Origin: Deltaproteobacteria bacterium
Lineage (GTDB): Bacteria > Desulfobacterota > GWC2-55-46 > JADFVP01
Reading direction: 5' to 3'
Assembly: GCA_029262515.1 (NCBI GenBank)
Contig: JAJCZH010000006.1
Span: 1 to 64,000 of the forward strand
Length of the DNA: 64,000 nucleotides
Shown here: in pieces, positions 13,450 to 24,761 of the stretch
How the letters are laid out: each line of letters begins with the position of its first letter
Numbering within the stretch: the stretch's first letter is position 1
Made by a program: the position numbers and the translations under genes
The notes under the pieces: model-generated
The model's database searches: none
What the model was told of the DNA's origin: nothing
Seen by the model: only the letters and a program-made list of their open reading frames with translations

Positions 13450-13821
13450 ATGCCAACTATAAATCAACTTGTCCGCAAGGGCAGGAAAAAGTCAACAAAA
13501 AAGACCACTTCACCGGCTCTTGAGAACTGTCCCCAGAAGAGGGGAGTCTGCGTAAGAGTCTATACGACAACGCCTAAGAAACCGAACTCCGCGCTTCGTA
13601 AGGTTGCAAGGGTAAGGCTCACAAACGGCGTTGAGGTTACTTCATACATTCCTGGTGTCGGACATAACCTGCAGGAGCACTCGGTTGTGCTTATCAGGGG
13701 CGGCAGGGTCAAGGATCTTCCGGGTGTCAGGTATCATATAGTTCGTGGTACGCTCGATACCGTCGGTGTTCAGGACAGGAAGCAGTCACGGAGTAAGTAC
13801 GGTGCCAAGCGGCCCAAGTAG
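13450..13821 (+). CDS. rpsL: 30S ribosomal protein S12
   Basis: S12 lies at the decoding centre and governs accuracy. At 123 residues the length is normal. The loops [16 protein letters not shown] (about residues 40-55) and [11 protein letters not shown] carry the wild-type lysines whose changes give streptomycin resistance. It is the first gene of the str operon, 43 bases behind a good promoter. The Shine-Dalgarno before the ATG is weak. Confidence 0.97.
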   Translation: MPTINQLVRKGRKKSTKKTTSPALENCPQKRGVCVRVYTTTPKKPNSALRKVARVRLTNGVEVTSYIPGVGHNLQEHSVVLIRGGRVKDLPGVRYHIVRGTLDTVGVQDRKQSRSKYGAKRPK

Positions 13822-13917
13822 GTTTGGTTTTTGACGCCGTACGGCTTGTTCAGCAAGCGGCTTTTGATGTCTTTCGGTCCAGGGAAAACGTAAGATACTA
13901 TTTAAGGATGGAACTAG

Positions 13918-14388
<471 letters not shown>

Positions 14389-14493
14389 GGGGCAAGCTTG
14401 CAGGTATATTTGGCGAGATTTTCTCTCTTTAGCCTTGCCATTAGCAGCAAGAAGTAGAAATTAATCAGTACGAGAGTTTGAGGTTTTGCCGGC

Positions 14494-14526
14494 CATAGAG
14501 CCGAACAGTTACTGTGGGGCTCTATG
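14494..14526 (+). promoter_or_regulatory. Nested hairpin between rpsG and fusA
   Basis: CATAGAGCC (14494-14502) pairs perfectly with GGCTCTATG (14518-14526). Inside, ACAGT and ACTGT pair around a single T, separated from the outer stem by a GA/GG internal loop. No T-run follows. An internal loop of this kind could be a protein-binding site, for example for translational control of fusA by S7, which is only an inference. Confidence 0.55.
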
Positions 14527-14596
14527 CAGCAAATCGCTTCACAGACGATTGAAACAGGTAGACCGCCCTTTGTGGCGTGGTTGCGGAGAAGTGTCA

Positions 14597-16678
14597 GTGG
14601 CAAGAACGATACCAATAGAGAAACAGAGAAATATCGGCATAATGGCCCATATCGATGCTGGCAAGACGACCACCACCGAGAGGATCCTCTATTATACCGG
14701 TGTTACCTATAAGATCGGTGAAGTCCATGACGGCAACGCTACGATGGACTGGATGGAGCAGGAGAAAGAACGCGGCATTACAATCACATCAGCAGCGACA
14801 ACCTGTGCCTGGAAAGATCACTCAATCAATATAATAGATACGCCCGGTCACGTCGATTTTACTATCGAGGTGGAGAGGTCGCTACGCGTGCTAGACGGCG
14901 CTGTAGCCGTCTTCTGCTCGGTCGGAGGTGTAGAGCCGCAGAGCGAGACAGTCTGGCGCCAGGCCGACAGGTACGGAGTTCCGCGTATCGCTTTCGTAAA
15001 CAAGATGGATCGCACCGGGGCCGACTTCTATAACGTAGTTGATATGGTGGTAGACAGGCTCAAGGCCCGTCCGGTCGTTATGCAGCTTCCAATCGGCGCC
15101 GAAGAGAACTTTAAGGGAATCGTCGATCTCGTTACCGGCAAGGCCGTAGTATGGGAAGATGAGAACCTCGGGGCAAAGTACGAGATAGTAGACGTTCCGG
15201 CCGACATGGTCGATAAAGTCGCCGAGTATACAGAGAAACTGAAAGAGGCTGCGGCTGACTTCGACGAAGGCGTGATGGAGAAATACCTCGAAGGCGAAGA
15301 GATTACAGGTGAAGAGTTGAAGCTCGCTATACGCAAGGGCGCTATCTCTTTGGAAGTAACCCCCATCTTCTGCGGTACGGCCTTTAAGAACAAGGGCGTG
15401 CAGCTTCTGCTCGACGCAGTTATAGATTACCTGCCTTCCCCTATAGATATTGATGCGATGGTCGGTGTCAACCCTAAAACAGAAGAAGAAGAGCAGCGCG
15501 AACCAAAAGACGATGCGCCTTTCTCCGCGCTCGCTTTTAAGATAATGACCGACCCGTTCGTCGGCCAGCTTACCTTTTTCCGTGTCTATTCCGGTCGTTT
15601 GGAGTCCGGTTCTTATATACAGAACAGCACAAAGGGCACCAGAGAGCGCATAAGCCGTATCGTAAAGATGCATTCTAACAAACGTGAAGAGATCGAAGAG
15701 ATACTTGCTGGCGATATTGCCGCCGCCGTCGGGCTCAAGAGCACTACAACCGGTGATACCATCTCGGACGCGGACAACCCAATTATCCTTGAATCGATGA
15801 GCTTCCCGGACCCGGTTATGTCTATTGCCATTGAGCCGAAGACAAAAGCCGATCAGGAGAAGCTCGGCGTATCTCTTCAGAAGCTTTCCGTTGAGGATCC
15901 TTCATTCAGAGTTCAGACGGATGAAGAGACCGGCCAGACCATCATTTCCGGCATGGGGGAGCTTCACCTTGAGATTATCGTAGACAGGCTGCTTAGAGAG
16001 TTTAAGGTTGAAGCGAGTGTCGGTAAACCGCAGGTCGCTTACAAGGAAGCGATTACAAAGAACGTCGAGTCAGAGACCAAGTACGCAAAGCAGTCCGGCG
16101 GACGCGGACAGTACGGCCATGTTGTGTTGCAGGTCGGTCCGAGCGAACCCGGCGTCGGTTTCGAGTTTGTGAACAAGATCAAGGGTGGATCTATTCCGAG
16201 GGAATTTATTAGCCCTGTTGAGAACGGTATAAAAGAGGCGCTCGATTCCGGAGTGCTCGCCGGGTACCCGGTTGTTGATATCAAGGCTACTCTGGTAGAC
16301 GGCTCCTATCACGATGTCGATTCATCCGAGGTTGCCTTTAAGATAGCCGGTTCAATGTGCATTAAAGACGCTATGCGCAAAGCCAATCCGGTGCTGCTAG
16401 AGCCGATAATGGAAGTAGAGTCCGTGATGCCGGAACAGTTCATGGGCGACATTATAGGCGACCTCAACTCGAGGCGCGGCAAGGTGCAGGGGATGAACAG
16501 CAGAAGCGGCTTTCAGGTCGTAACAGCTCATGTTCCGCTCGCCAATATGTTCGGTTACGCTACAGACCTTCGCTCCATGTCGCAGGGCAGGGCCTCTTTC
16601 TCTATGCAGTTCCATGTATACGAGCAGGTTCCGGCTTCGGTTTCAGAGGTTATTACGGCCAAGGTGCAGGCCAAGTAA
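14597..16678 (+). CDS. fusA: Elongation factor G
   Basis: EF-G is the GTPase that moves tRNA and mRNA after each peptide bond. The reading frame is open from 14486. The GTG at 14597 is preferred because GGAG lies 8 bases upstream and the protein then begins [20 protein letters not shown], giving the usual 693 residues. The P-loop AHIDAGKT is at 17-24, followed by RGITITSAA and DTPGHVDFT in switch regions. Domain IV carries GGRGQYGHV. It is the third gene of the str operon. Confidence 0.97.
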   Translation: MARTIPIEKQRNIGIMAHIDAGKTTTTERILYYTGVTYKIGEVHDGNATMDWMEQEKERGITITSAATTCAWKDHSINIIDTPGHVDFTIEVERSLRVLDGAVAVFCSVGGVEPQSETVWRQADRYGVPRIAFVNKMDRTGADFYNVVDMVVDRLKARPVVMQLPIGAEENFKGIVDLVTGKAVVWEDENLGAKYEIVDVPADMVDKVAEYTEKLKEAAADFDEGVMEKYLEGEEITGEELKLAIRKGAISLEVTPIFCGTAFKNKGVQLLLDAVIDYLPSPIDIDAMVGVNPKTEEEEQREPKDDAPFSALAFKIMTDPFVGQLTFFRVYSGRLESGSYIQNSTKGTRERISRIVKMHSNKREEIEEILAGDIAAAVGLKSTTTGDTISDADNPIILESMSFPDPVMSIAIEPKTKADQEKLGVSLQKLSVEDPSFRVQTDEETGQTIISGMGELHLEIIVDRLLREFKVEASVGKPQVAYKEAITKNVESETKYAKQSGGRGQYGHVVLQVGPSEPGVGFEFVNKIKGGSIPREFISPVENGIKEALDSGVLAGYPVVDIKATLVDGSYHDVDSSEVAFKIAGSMCIKDAMRKANPVLLEPIMEVESVMPEQFMGDIIGDLNSRRGKVQGMNSRSGFQVVTAHVPLANMFGYATDLRSMSQGRASFSMQFHVYEQVPASVSEVITAKVQAK

Positions 16679-16764
16679 CACCAGGCAGCACCAGGTAGCA
16701 GTAACAGTTTCGATTTTCCGGTAAATTTAAGTTGCCGGTTAGTTAATATACCGGTTAGTTAATA
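16679..16764 (+). repeat. Short direct repeats in the fusA-tuf gap
   Basis: Directly after the fusA stop the 10-mer CACCAGGYAG occurs twice in tandem (16679-16698). CCGGTTAGTTAATA occurs twice two bases apart (16735-16748 and 16751-16764). The remaining gap to tuf is AT-rich. The repeats may be binding sites or slippage products. No function can be assigned. Confidence 0.6.
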
Positions 16765-16861
16765 CAGAGGATGCCGGATCTTAGTGGTAATTTGCAGTGA
16801 AACCGGCTTTAGTGAATAATTTAGAAATAGCTTAAGACAAAAGATCGATTCGGAGGAGAAG

Positions 16862-18061
16862 ATGAGTAAGGAAAAGTTTGAAAGGAATAAGCCGCACGTC
16901 AACGTCGGTACCGTCGGTCACGTTGACCATGGTAAGACCACTCTGACCGCTGCCATAACACGTGTACTCAGTGCCAAGGGCTATGCTGATTTTCAGGGTT
17001 ATGAGAATATCGACAAGGCTCCCGAAGAGCGCGAGCGCGGCCTTACCATTTCGATCTCCCATGTTGAGTACGAGACCGACAACCGTCACTACGCCCATAT
17101 CGACTGTCCGGGCCACGCCGATTACGTAAAGAACATGATCACCGGAGCCGCTCAGATGGACGGCGCCATACTGGTCGTATCGGCCGCAGACGGCCCGATG
17201 CCCCAGACCCGCGAGCACATACTGCTTGCCCGCCAGGTCGGAGTTCCTTATATCTGCGTCTTTATGAACAAGGCCGACATGGTTGACGATCCGGAACTCT
17301 TCGAGCTCGTAGAGATGGAGATCCGCGAGCTTTTAGACCAGTACAAGTTTCCTGGCGACGATATTCCTATCGTCAAGGGCAGCGCTGTCAAGGCTCTTGA
17401 GTGCGGATGCGGAAAGCCCGAGTGCGAAGCCTGCGGCCCGATTCTTGAGCTCATGAACAACCTCGATACCTACATTCCCGAACCTGTACGCGATATTGAC
17501 AAGCCGTTTCTAATGCCTGTTGAGGATGTTTTCAGCATCTCCGGCCGCGGTACCGTTGTTACCGGCAGGGTAGAGCGCGGAGTTATCAAGGTCGGCGAAG
17601 AGATAGAGATAATCGGCATTAGAGATACCACGAAGACGACCTGTACCGGCGTTGAGATGTTCAGAAAGCTTCTCGATCAGGGTCAGGCCGGCGACAACAT
17701 CGGAGCCCTTCTCAGAGGCACCAAGAAAGAGGATGTTGAACGCGGTCAGGTGCTTGCGCACCCGGGTTCGATTACCCCTCATACGAAGTTCAAGGCCGAG
17801 GTCTATATCCTTACCAAGGACGAGGGCGGACGCCATACCCCGTTCTTCAACGGCTACCGTCCGCAGTTCTACTTCAGAACAACCGACGTAACCGGTATCT
17901 CGAACCTTCCAGAGGGAATCGAGATGGTAATGCCCGGAGACAATGTCAACCTTGATGTCGAGCTGATTGCCCCGATAGCGATGGAAGAGGGCCTTCGTTT
18001 CGCGATACGCGAGGGCGGCAGAACTGTTGGATCCGGTGTTGTAACGAGCATAATAGAGTAG
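16862..18061 (+). CDS. tuf: Elongation factor Tu
   Basis: EF-Tu delivers aminoacyl-tRNA to the A site. The 399-residue protein has the P-loop GHVDHGKT (19-26), [13 protein letters not shown] and [24 protein letters not shown] stands before the ATG. Domain 1 carries a cysteine-rich insertion, Cys181, Cys183, Cys188 and Cys191 ([11 protein letters not shown]), absent from E. coli EF-Tu and resembling a metal-binding knuckle. The last 135 coding bases plus 17 beyond the stop match the truncated tuf at the window start. Confidence 0.97.
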   Translation: MSKEKFERNKPHVNVGTVGHVDHGKTTLTAAITRVLSAKGYADFQGYENIDKAPEERERGLTISISHVEYETDNRHYAHIDCPGHADYVKNMITGAAQMDGAILVVSAADGPMPQTREHILLARQVGVPYICVFMNKADMVDDPELFELVEMEIRELLDQYKFPGDDIPIVKGSAVKALECGCGKPECEACGPILELMNNLDTYIPEPVRDIDKPFLMPVEDVFSISGRGTVVTGRVERGVIKVGEEIEIIGIRDTTKTTCTGVEMFRKLLDQGQAGDNIGALLRGTKKEDVERGQVLAHPGSITPHTKFKAEVYILTKDEGGRHTPFFNGYRPQFYFRTTDVTGISNLPEGIEMVMPGDNVNLDVELIAPIAMEEGLRFAIREGGRTVGSGVVTSIIE

Positions 18062-18127
18062 GGTTCGCGGACTTTTCCGTGGCTCTTTAAGTGTTAAAAG
18101 ACAGAAGACAGGTGTGGAGCGATAAGG

Positions 18128-18439
18128 GTGGAGAACCAGAAAATAAGAATAAGACTTAAGGCGTTCGACTACAGGCTGCTCGACAAGTCGGTCAGGGATA
18201 TAGTTGAAACGGCGCGCAGAACCGGTGCACGGGTCAAAGGACCTATTCCGCTTCCGACGCGTATTAATAAGTACTGCGTGCTTCGCTCGCCACATGTGGA
18301 TAAGAAGTCTCGGGAGCAGTTCGAGATCAGAACGCATAAGAGGCTCATGGATATTATTGAGCCGTCGCAGGGTACTGTAGACGCGTTGATGAAACTCGAT
18401 CTGCCGGCCGGAGTGGATGTAGAGATCAGACTGGACTGA
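18128..18439 (+). CDS. rpsJ: 30S ribosomal protein S10
   Basis: S10 (NusE) is a 30S head protein and a partner of NusG and NusB in transcription-translation coupling. It has 103 residues with the family segments [14 protein letters not shown] and GPIPLPTRI. The start is GTG at 18128 with GGAG 8 bases upstream. It opens the S10 gene cluster 66 bases after tuf. No separate promoter was recognised, so read-through from the str operon is likely. Confidence 0.96.
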   Translation: MENQKIRIRLKAFDYRLLDKSVRDIVETARRTGARVKGPIPLPTRINKYCVLRSPHVDKKSREQFEIRTHKRLMDIIEPSQGTVDALMKLDLPAGVDVEIRLD

Positions 18440-18546
18440 GCCGGTATGCCGAAGTTACGACTTCTGTGCGTTACGGATTGCAGTGAACGGCAGTAGAGGG
18501 TACGAACACTCTCTATCGATGCCATAAAAAGGACTAGCCGCTTACA

Positions 18547-19185
18547 ATGACTAATGGATTTTTCGGAAAAAAGATCGGCATGACCCATATCTTTGCCGAA
18601 GACGGTACTCAGATTCCCGTAACCGTCATCAAGACCGACACCAATTATGTGGTTCAGCGCAAGGTCAAAGAGCGCGACGGTTACGAGGCGGTTCAGGTCG
18701 GAAGCATAGAGAAGAAAGAGCAGCGCGTGAACGCGGCCATGAAGGGGCACTTCAAGAAGGCCTCTACTCCGTGCCTCTATAATCTCGCTGAACTCGGTTG
18801 CGCAGCCGACGACGAACTTACGCCCGGCACCGAGATAAACTGCTCGGATGTCTTCAAAGTCGGCGACGTCGTAGACGTCAGCGGCACATCCAAGGGTAAG
18901 GGTTTTCAGGGTTCGATGAAGCGCTGGGGTTTTGGCGGCGGTAAGGCTACACACGGTTCCATGCACGGCAGGGGGCCAGGTTCCATCGGTCAGTCTGCAG
19001 ACTGTTCGCGTGTCTTCAAGGGGATGAAGATGGCCGGCCAGATGGGCAACAAGACTATTACGGTGCAGAACCTGACAGTAGTAGACATAAAAGCCGACGA
19101 GAAGATACTTCTGGTAAAGGGCGCTATTCCCGGGGCCACCAACAGTCATATATTAATTAAAAAAGCCGTCAAGACGCGCGGTTAG
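18547..19185 (+). CDS. rplC: 50S ribosomal protein L3
   Basis: L3 is an early assembly protein whose long loop reaches the peptidyl transferase centre. The 212 residues include [13 protein letters not shown] at the start, and [27 protein letters not shown] and PGSIGQS (the glutamine that is methylated in E. coli) in the loop. The upstream GGAC is weak. It follows rpsJ by 107 bases. Confidence 0.96.
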   Translation: MTNGFFGKKIGMTHIFAEDGTQIPVTVIKTDTNYVVQRKVKERDGYEAVQVGSIEKKEQRVNAAMKGHFKKASTPCLYNLAELGCAADDELTPGTEINCSDVFKVGDVVDVSGTSKGKGFQGSMKRWGFGGGKATHGSMHGRGPGSIGQSADCSRVFKGMKMAGQMGNKTITVQNLTVVDIKADEKILLVKGAIPGATNSHILIKKAVKTRG

Positions 19186-19224
19186 GAGGCCGGAGGCGAA
19201 GAGCCTGCCGGAGTTTTTACTACG

Positions 19225-19842
19225 ATGCAAATCGATCTTTTAAATACCAAGGGCGAGAAAGTCTCTGACCTTAAGCTCAGTACCGAGGTCTTCGAGGGTG
19301 AAGTCAAAGAGCACCTCTTCTACGAAGTAGTCAAGATGCAGCTTGCTAACAGAAGGCTCGGCACGGCTTGCACCAAGACGAAGGGCGAAGTCTCAGGAGG
19401 AGGCGCAAAACCGTGGAAGCAGAAGGGAACCGGCAGGGCGAGAACTGGCTCAAATCGTAACCCGCTCTGGAAGGGTGGCGGTACTATCTTCGGTCCGAAA
19501 CCGAGAGACTACTCTTATAAGGTTCCGAAGAAGGTTCGTAAAGAGGCCCTTAGGTCGGCTCTCAGGTACAAGGTAAAGGAGAACAGGTTAAAGGTCTTCG
19601 ATAACCTCAACCTAGATACTCCGAAAACCAAGAATGCTGTGGAAATATTCAACAGCAACAGCCTGAAGAGCGCGTTAGTCGTTATGGAGCCCGGCAATAA
19701 TAACCTTAAACTCGCTGTCAGGAATATCAAAGGTATCAAGGCGGTAGAGGTTGCGGGAATCAACATATTCGACATCTTGAAGTACGACGAGCTTGTAATG
19801 ACGCAAGGCGCATTCGAGAAAGTAGAGGCAAGCCTAAGATGA
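19225..19842 (+). CDS. rplD: 50S ribosomal protein L4
   Basis: L4 lines the exit tunnel and, in E. coli, is the autogenous regulator of the S10 operon. The 205 residues show the tunnel-loop motif GGAKPWKQKGTGRARTGSNRNPLWKGGG (about 52-79). Its last four bases overlap the rplW start (ATGA), which indicates translational coupling. Confidence 0.96.
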   Translation: MQIDLLNTKGEKVSDLKLSTEVFEGEVKEHLFYEVVKMQLANRRLGTACTKTKGEVSGGGAKPWKQKGTGRARTGSNRNPLWKGGGTIFGPKPRDYSYKVPKKVRKEALRSALRYKVKENRLKVFDNLNLDTPKTKNAVEIFNSNSLKSALVVMEPGNNNLKLAVRNIKGIKAVEVAGINIFDILKYDELVMTQGAFEKVEASLR

Positions 19843-20132
19843 ACAGCAGCCCGTATTCAATAATAAAATCACCCGTCGTGACCGAGAAGTCGATGACGAG
19901 GCTTTCGGAGAACAACCAGGTCGTGCTCTGGGTAGACGTCAGGGCGAACAAGACTCAGATAAAGGCAGCCGTACAGGAGGCTTTCGAGGTGAAGGTAGAG
20001 TCGGTAAACACCCAGAAGGTGCCTGGCAAGGTCAAGAGAATGGGCCGCCATGCAGGCCGCACTCCTGTTCGCAAGAAAGCGTACGTTACGCTCAAAGAGG
20101 GTGAAAAGATAGAGATGTTCGAGAACGTTTAG
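19839..20132 (+). CDS. rplW: 50S ribosomal protein L23
   Basis: L23 sits at the tunnel exit and docks trigger factor and SRP. The 97 residues include PVVTEKS near the start and KVPGKVKRMGRHAGRTPVRKKAYVTL in the second half. It starts inside the rplD stop codon (4-base overlap). AGAGGCAAGCC in the end of rplD serves as ribosome-binding region. Confidence 0.95.
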   Translation: MNSSPYSIIKSPVVTEKSMTRLSENNQVVLWVDVRANKTQIKAAVQEAFEVKVESVNTQKVPGKVKRMGRHAGRTPVRKKAYVTLKEGEKIEMFENV

Positions 20133-20276
20133 TCTCGAAAGCAACAACCTGGTCGGTTTTTGAGGCCGAGTCATATTTATAAAAAGAAGAATAGAGCGCA
20201 AGAGTTTAAGTGCGCAATCGACATTGAATAGCAATAATTACTTTACTGTTCGACCGTTAAAGAGTGAGATAAGAAC

Positions 20277-21104
20277 ATGGCAGTCAAAAAGTATAATCCA
20301 ACTTCACCGGGTATAAGAACGCGTACTACGCTCGACTACTCCGATATTACGAAGAAGAGGCCGGAGCGCGCCCTTACCGGGACGAAGACCCGGAGCGGCG
20401 GACGTAACAATAACGGCAGGATCACCATGCGCTGGATCGGCGGTGGTCACAAAAAGCTCTACAGGGTCATCGACTTCAAGCGTGACAAGCGTGATATTCC
20501 GGCACGTGTCTCGGCAATAGAGTACGATCCGAACAGGACAGCTAACCTCGCTCTTTTAGTATATGCGGACGGTGAGAAGCGTTACATACTCGCCCCTCAG
20601 CAATTGAAGGTGAATGACGTGGTATCCGCCGGCCCTGACTCGGACATAAAACCGGGCAACGCTCTTCCGCTCAGGCTTATGCCGCTTGGTACCCATGTTC
20701 ATAATATAGAAATGAAACCCGACAAGGGTGGGCAGCTAGTAAGAAGCGCCGGTGGTTACGCACAGCTTATGGCCAAAGAGGGCAAGTACGCAACCGTAAA
20801 ACTTCCGTCCAACGAGGTTCGTTATATTCCGCAGGAATGTTACGCAACCATAGGTCAGATAGGCAACATCGAGAGTGAGAACGTAAAACTCGGCAAGGCC
20901 GGTAGGAAGCGTTGGCTCGGTAAGGTGCCGAAGGTTAGGGGTGTCTGTATGAACCCGGTAGACCACCCGCATGGCGGTGGTGAGGGAAGAAGCAAGGGAG
21001 GCAACCACCCGACGAGTCCGTGGGGCACGCCTACCAAGGGATATAAGACTAGAAAGCGCTCCAAGAGCGACAAGATGATAGTAAGCAGAAAGAGGAGGAA
21101 GTAA
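20277..21104 (+). CDS. rplB: 50S ribosomal protein L2
   Basis: L2 is needed for subunit joining and supports peptidyl transferase. The 275 residues include [21 protein letters not shown] and the signature [14 protein letters not shown] with the conserved functional histidine. A 144-base gap separates it from rplW. The gap holds no gene. The C-terminus is basic and overlaps the Shine-Dalgarno (GAGGAAG) of rpsS. Confidence 0.97.
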   Translation: MAVKKYNPTSPGIRTRTTLDYSDITKKRPERALTGTKTRSGGRNNNGRITMRWIGGGHKKLYRVIDFKRDKRDIPARVSAIEYDPNRTANLALLVYADGEKRYILAPQQLKVNDVVSAGPDSDIKPGNALPLRLMPLGTHVHNIEMKPDKGGQLVRSAGGYAQLMAKEGKYATVKLPSNEVRYIPQECYATIGQIGNIESENVKLGKAGRKRWLGKVPKVRGVCMNPVDHPHGGGEGRSKGGNHPTSPWGTPTKGYKTRKRSKSDKMIVSRKRRK

Positions 21105-21106
21105 CG

Positions 21107-21385
21107 GTGCGTTCTGCTAAAAAGGGGCCGTTTGTTGACGACCATCTGCTTAAAAAAATTGAGAAGGCCGAAGATTCGAGAAGCCGCAAAGTCATAAAGA
21201 CCTGGTCACGCAGGTCGATGATAACACCGGAAATGGTCGGTTTTACGATCGCGGTGCACAACGGCAAGAAGCATATACCGGTTTTCATAACCGAGAATAT
21301 GGTCGGGCACAAGCTTGGTGAGTTCTCTCCGACGCGTACCTATCACGGCCACGCGGCGCTCAAGAAGGTCAAGGGGGGTAAATAG
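21107..21385 (+). CDS. rpsS: 30S ribosomal protein S19
   Basis: S19 lies in the 30S head near the A-site finger. The 92-residue protein begins at GTG 21107, two bases after the rplB stop, with GAGGAAG upstream. [18 protein letters not shown] and [47 protein letters not shown] are textbook S19 segments. rplV follows after 2 bases. Confidence 0.96.
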   Translation: MRSAKKGPFVDDHLLKKIEKAEDSRSRKVIKTWSRRSMITPEMVGFTIAVHNGKKHIPVFITENMVGHKLGEFSPTRTYHGHAALKKVKGGK

Positions 21386-21387
21386 GC

Positions 21388-21726
21388 ATGGAAACGACTG
21401 CAAAGGCTATGTACATAAAGGTCTCTGCTCAGAAGGCACGCCTTGTGATCGACCAGATACGCGGCAAGAAGATCGATACCGCTCTCTCATTACTTGCGCT
21501 CAGCAACAAAGCCGTCAGCAAAGACGTACGCAAGCTCTTGAAGAGCGCGGTGGCCAATGCCGAGAACAACAACAACCAGAACATAGATGATCTTTTCGTA
21601 AAGACAGCCTATGTTGACGAGGGTCCTACTCAGAAGCGGATGAGAGCCAGGGCCATGGGACGCGGCAATACGATCAGGAAGAGGTCGAGCCACATAACGT
21701 TAGTGCTCGACGAGAAGGGTTTATAG
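21388..21726 (+). CDS. rplV: 50S ribosomal protein L22
   Basis: L22 spans the exit tunnel with a long beta-hairpin (RMRARAMGRGNTIRKRSSHI, about 84-103) that affects macrolide action. The 112-residue length is normal. AAGGGGGGTAAATAGGC provides a strong ribosome-binding site inside the end of rpsS. Confidence 0.96.
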   Translation: METTAKAMYIKVSAQKARLVIDQIRGKKIDTALSLLALSNKAVSKDVRKLLKSAVANAENNNNQNIDDLFVKTAYVDEGPTQKRMRARAMGRGNTIRKRSSHITLVLDEKGL

Positions 21727-21815
21727 ACTCGGTGTGCCGGTCGGTTGACGTCGGTATTGCCGGTTGCAGATAGTCTGTTTATTTTGAAGTATCTATTTAA
21801 GACGGGAGGCGGTTC

Positions 21816-22475
21816 TTGGGGCAGAAAGTACATCCAATAGGTTTCAGGCTTGGCATTACCAAGGACTGGGACTCCAGGTGGTTCGCTGGAAAGAATTATT
21901 CAGAGTTTGTGCACGAAGATTTAAAACTTCGCACTTTCCTCAAGAAGAGACTCTTTCACGCGGGTATATCAAAGATAGAGATAGAGCGGACAGCCAGCAA
22001 GATTCGCCTGATCATACGCACTGCAAGGCCTGGTATAGTGATAGGCAAGCGCGGCTCCGAGATAGAGGTGATGAAGAAGGAACTCATCAAGATGCTCGGT
22101 AAGGATATAACCATCGACATTGTCGAGGTAAGAAAGCCCGATACGGATGCGCAGCTGCTGGCCGAGAACGTAGCGCTTCAGCTCGAGCGCAGGGTCTCTT
22201 TCAGGCGCGCTATGAAGAAGGCCGTTACCTCTTCGCTTAGGATGGGCTCCAAGGGAATCAAGATCATGTGCGCGGGCCGTCTTGGCGGCGCCGAGATTGC
22301 GCGCAGCGAGTGGTACAGGGAGGGCAGGGTTCCTCTTCATACGCTCCGTGCGGATATAGATTACGGTCAGGCCGAGGCCAAGACCACTTATGGAATTATT
22401 GGTATCAAGGTGCTTATCTACAAAGGCGAGGCTTCGCTTCGCAGAGGCACCATCGAAGAGAAACCGAGAACTTAA
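21816..22475 (+). CDS. rpsC: 30S ribosomal protein S3
   Basis: S3 forms the mRNA entry gate with S4 and S5. It starts at TTG 21816 with GGGAGG 6 bases upstream, giving 219 residues beginning [13 protein letters not shown]. The KH domain motif [15 protein letters not shown] (about 69-83) and the C-terminal segment [31 protein letters not shown] are intact. Confidence 0.96.
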   Translation: MGQKVHPIGFRLGITKDWDSRWFAGKNYSEFVHEDLKLRTFLKKRLFHAGISKIEIERTASKIRLIIRTARPGIVIGKRGSEIEVMKKELIKMLGKDITIDIVEVRKPDTDAQLLAENVALQLERRVSFRRAMKKAVTSSLRMGSKGIKIMCAGRLGGAEIARSEWYREGRVPLHTLRADIDYGQAEAKTTYGIIGIKVLIYKGEASLRRGTIEEKPRT

Positions 22476-22500
22476 GTCTTTCATATAAACAGGTGATGCT

Positions 22501-22914
22501 ATGTTAATGCCGAAGAAAGTAAAATTCCGCAAACAGCAGCGCGGCAAGCGCAGGGGACTCGCGCACAGGGGCTGCAACGTCAGCTTCGGTGAGTACGGAC
22601 TCAAGGCTCAGACCTGCGGTTGGCTCGATACTAGACAGATTGAGGCCGCGCGTATTGCGATGACCCGTTATATCAAGAGGGGCGGTAAGATCTGGATCAG
22701 GGTCTTCCCTGACAAGCCGATTACCAAGAAACCTGCTGAAACACGCATGGGTAGCGGTAAGGGAAGTCCGGAGAACTGGGTGGCTGTTATAAAACCCGGA
22801 CGCGTAATATATGAAATGGAAGGTGTGAGCGAGGAAGTGGCCAGAGAGGCGTTCCGCCTGGCGGCTCACAAACTTTCGATACCGGTTAAGTTCGTGAAGA
22901 GAGAGGCTGTATGA
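22501..22914 (+). CDS. rplP: 50S ribosomal protein L16
   Basis: L16 helps position tRNA in the A and P sites. The 137 residues begin [19 protein letters not shown], and [25 protein letters not shown] is the family signature. A second ATG two codons in (22507) cannot be excluded as the start. The end overlaps rpmC by 4 bases. Confidence 0.96.
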   Translation: MLMPKKVKFRKQQRGKRRGLAHRGCNVSFGEYGLKAQTCGWLDTRQIEAARIAMTRYIKRGGKIWIRVFPDKPITKKPAETRMGSGKGSPENWVAVIKPGRVIYEMEGVSEEVAREAFRLAAHKLSIPVKFVKREAV

Positions 22915-23114
22915 AGTCCAAAGAGATACGTGAGATGACGCTTGACGAGATCAAGGCAAAGGCTGTTGAGCTTGATAAAGAGATCTTCGCCCTTCGCATG
23001 CGCAATGTAACCTCCCAGCTCGAGAATCCGTTGAAGATTCGCAGCACCAGAAGGGATATTGCGCGGCTCAAGACAGTTATCGCCGAGAAGGAGAGGGCTA
23101 CACAGAATGGCTGA
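22911..23114 (+). CDS. rpmC: 50S ribosomal protein L29
   Basis: L29 is a small helical hairpin at the tunnel exit beside L23. It has 67 residues, with [14 protein letters not shown] at the N-terminus and [19 protein letters not shown] in the second helix. It starts in the rplP stop (ATGA), and its end overlaps rpsQ by 8 bases, so the three genes are tightly coupled. Confidence 0.95.
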   Translation: MKSKEIREMTLDEIKAKAVELDKEIFALRMRNVTSQLENPLKIRSTRRDIARLKTVIAEKERATQNG

Positions 23115-23373
23115 TGCAAGGAAACAGAGAAAGACAATTACCGGCAGCGTCGTTGGCGCGGCAATGGATAAGACCGTAGTTGTAAAGGTGGAGAGGCTGG
23201 TAAAGCACCCGCGTTACGGTAAGTACGTTAAGAAGCGCGTTAAGTACAGCGCCCATGACGAGACCAACCAGTGCTCGGCCGGCGATAAGGTTACGATAGT
23301 GGCAACAAAACCGTTGTCCAAGACCAAAAGATGGCGTGTGGCTGAAGTGATTGAAAAGGCGAAGTTGGTCTGA
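23107..23373 (+). CDS. rpsQ: 30S ribosomal protein S17
   Basis: S17 is a primary 16S-binding protein with an OB fold. The frame is open from 23059. The ATG at 23107 is chosen because it gives [23 protein letters not shown], the normal N-terminus, and AAGGAGAGG lies just upstream. The protein is 88 residues long with [25 protein letters not shown]. It overlaps rpmC by 8 bases. Confidence 0.95.
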   Translation: MADARKQRKTITGSVVGAAMDKTVVVKVERLVKHPRYGKYVKKRVKYSAHDETNQCSAGDKVTIVATKPLSKTKRWRVAEVIEKAKLV

Positions 23374-23438
23374 AGTCAGAAGCGCACTTAGCCAGATCAT
23401 ATAGATTTAGACGGTTAATTTTTTTGAGGTAAGAACCT

Positions 23439-23807
23439 ATGATTCAGATGCAGACAAAGCTCCGTGTTGCAGACAACTCGGGGGCAAAAAAAGTATCATG
23501 CATCCGCGTGGTCGGCGCAGGTAACAAGAGCGTTGCAAACGTTGGTGATGTTATCGTGGCCAACGTGAAAGAGGCTGTATACGATGCAAAGGTCAAGAAG
23601 GGCGAAGTGGTCAGGGCCGTAGTGGTTCGCACCCGCAAGGAGACCCGCCGCCCGGACGGAACCTACATCCGTTTCGACGAGAACTCGGTTGTGATAATTA
23701 ACAAGGATAATGAGCCGGTGGGTACCAGAATTTTCGGACCCGTTGCCAGAGAGTTAAGAGCAAAGAAGTTCATGAAGATAGTGTCGCTGGCCCCGGAGGT
23801 TCTTTAA
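23439..23807 (+). CDS. rplN: 50S ribosomal protein L14
   Basis: L14 lies at the subunit interface. The 122-residue sequence has [26 protein letters not shown] at the start and the [34 protein letters not shown] signature near the end. GAGGT precedes the ATG. It is 65 bases downstream of rpsQ. Confidence 0.97.
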   Translation: MIQMQTKLRVADNSGAKKVSCIRVVGAGNKSVANVGDVIVANVKEAVYDAKVKKGEVVRAVVVRTRKETRRPDGTYIRFDENSVVIINKDNEPVGTRIFGPVARELRAKKFMKIVSLAPEVL

Positions 23808-23848
23808 GCTGGTGCCGTTTGAAGGAAAACATTTTTTAAGGTCAAATT

Positions 23849-24178
23849 ATGCAGGTTAAAAAATTAAAGATAAAGAAGGACGACCAGGTAATGGTCGTAA
23901 GCGGCAGGGATAAGGGCAAGACCGGTAAAGTAACGAATGTGCTTGTCAGCAAAGGCCGCGTTACAATCGATAAGCTCAATATGGTGAAGCGCCATACCAA
24001 GCCTTCGGCCAAGTTGAAACACGGCGGCATTATAGAGAAGGAGGCGCCGATGGCGATCTCCAATGTCATGATACTCTGTGAAAAATGTAAAGGCCCGGTA
24101 CGCGTCGGCAGAAAAAAACTCGACGACGGAAGCAAGGTTCGGTTCTGCAGAAAGTGCGGCGAGGTAATAGACAAATGA
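23849..24178 (+). CDS. rplX: 50S ribosomal protein L24
   Basis: L24 starts large-subunit assembly. The 109-residue protein has a KOW motif ([18 protein letters not shown], about 11-28). It also has two CxxC pairs in the C-terminal half (CEKC and CRKCGE), a zinc-ribbon feature common in L24 of many non-enteric bacteria. It overlaps the rplE start by 4 bases. Confidence 0.95.
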   Translation: MQVKKLKIKKDDQVMVVSGRDKGKTGKVTNVLVSKGRVTIDKLNMVKRHTKPSAKLKHGGIIEKEAPMAISNVMILCEKCKGPVRVGRKKLDDGSKVRFCRKCGEVIDK

Positions 24179-24717
24179 TACCGAGGATGAAAGAGCAGTA
24201 TAGTAAAGAGGTAGTGGCTACCTTGATGAAAGAGTTCAATTACTCCAACGTCATGCAGGTACCGAAGCTTGACAAGATTGTGCTTAACATCGGTCTCGGT
24301 GAGGCCGTTCGCGATGCGAAGGTCGTAGACGCGGCAACTCGCGACATGGCTGCTATTGCCGGGCAGAAGCCGGTGGTAACCAAGGCGAAGAAGTCGATAG
24401 CGACCTTTAAGCTCAGGACAGGCATGCCGATCGGCTGTGCGGTGACGCTGCGCGGAAACAGGATGTACGAGTTCTACGATCGCCTTGTTAACTTTTCATT
24501 GCCGCGTATCAGGGATTTCAGGGGTCTTAGTGATAAGAGCTTCGACGGTCGTGGAAACTATACGACCGGAATCAAGGAGCAGATTATCTTTCCGGAAATA
24601 GAGTATGATAAGATTGACAAGATTAGAGGCATGAATATTACGGTATGCACAACCGCCTCTACCGACGAAGAGGCCAAGGCGCTCTTGAAGCACATGGGAA
24701 TGCCGTTTAAAAATTAA
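24175..24717 (+). CDS. rplE: 50S ribosomal protein L5
   Basis: L5 binds 5S rRNA in the central protuberance. The frame opens at 24154 but the ATG at 24175, inside the rplX stop (ATGA), gives the normal 180-residue protein beginning [13 protein letters not shown]. Segments [15 protein letters not shown] and RVRDFRGL-like [10 protein letters not shown], and the ending [11 protein letters not shown], identify the family. Confidence 0.96.
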   Translation: MIPRMKEQYSKEVVATLMKEFNYSNVMQVPKLDKIVLNIGLGEAVRDAKVVDAATRDMAAIAGQKPVVTKAKKSIATFKLRTGMPIGCAVTLRGNRMYEFYDRLVNFSLPRIRDFRGLSDKSFDGRGNYTTGIKEQIIFPEIEYDKIDKIRGMNITVCTTASTDEEAKALLKHMGMPFKN

Positions 24718-24761
24718 AGTTTAAATGGCCGGTCGCGAGATCGGCGGTTAGGGAGGTACCT

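Noticed and set aside
18169-19149. 326-codon minus-strand frame opposite rpsJ and rplC
   Set aside because: It is entirely antisense to two certain ribosomal genes and has no protein family features.
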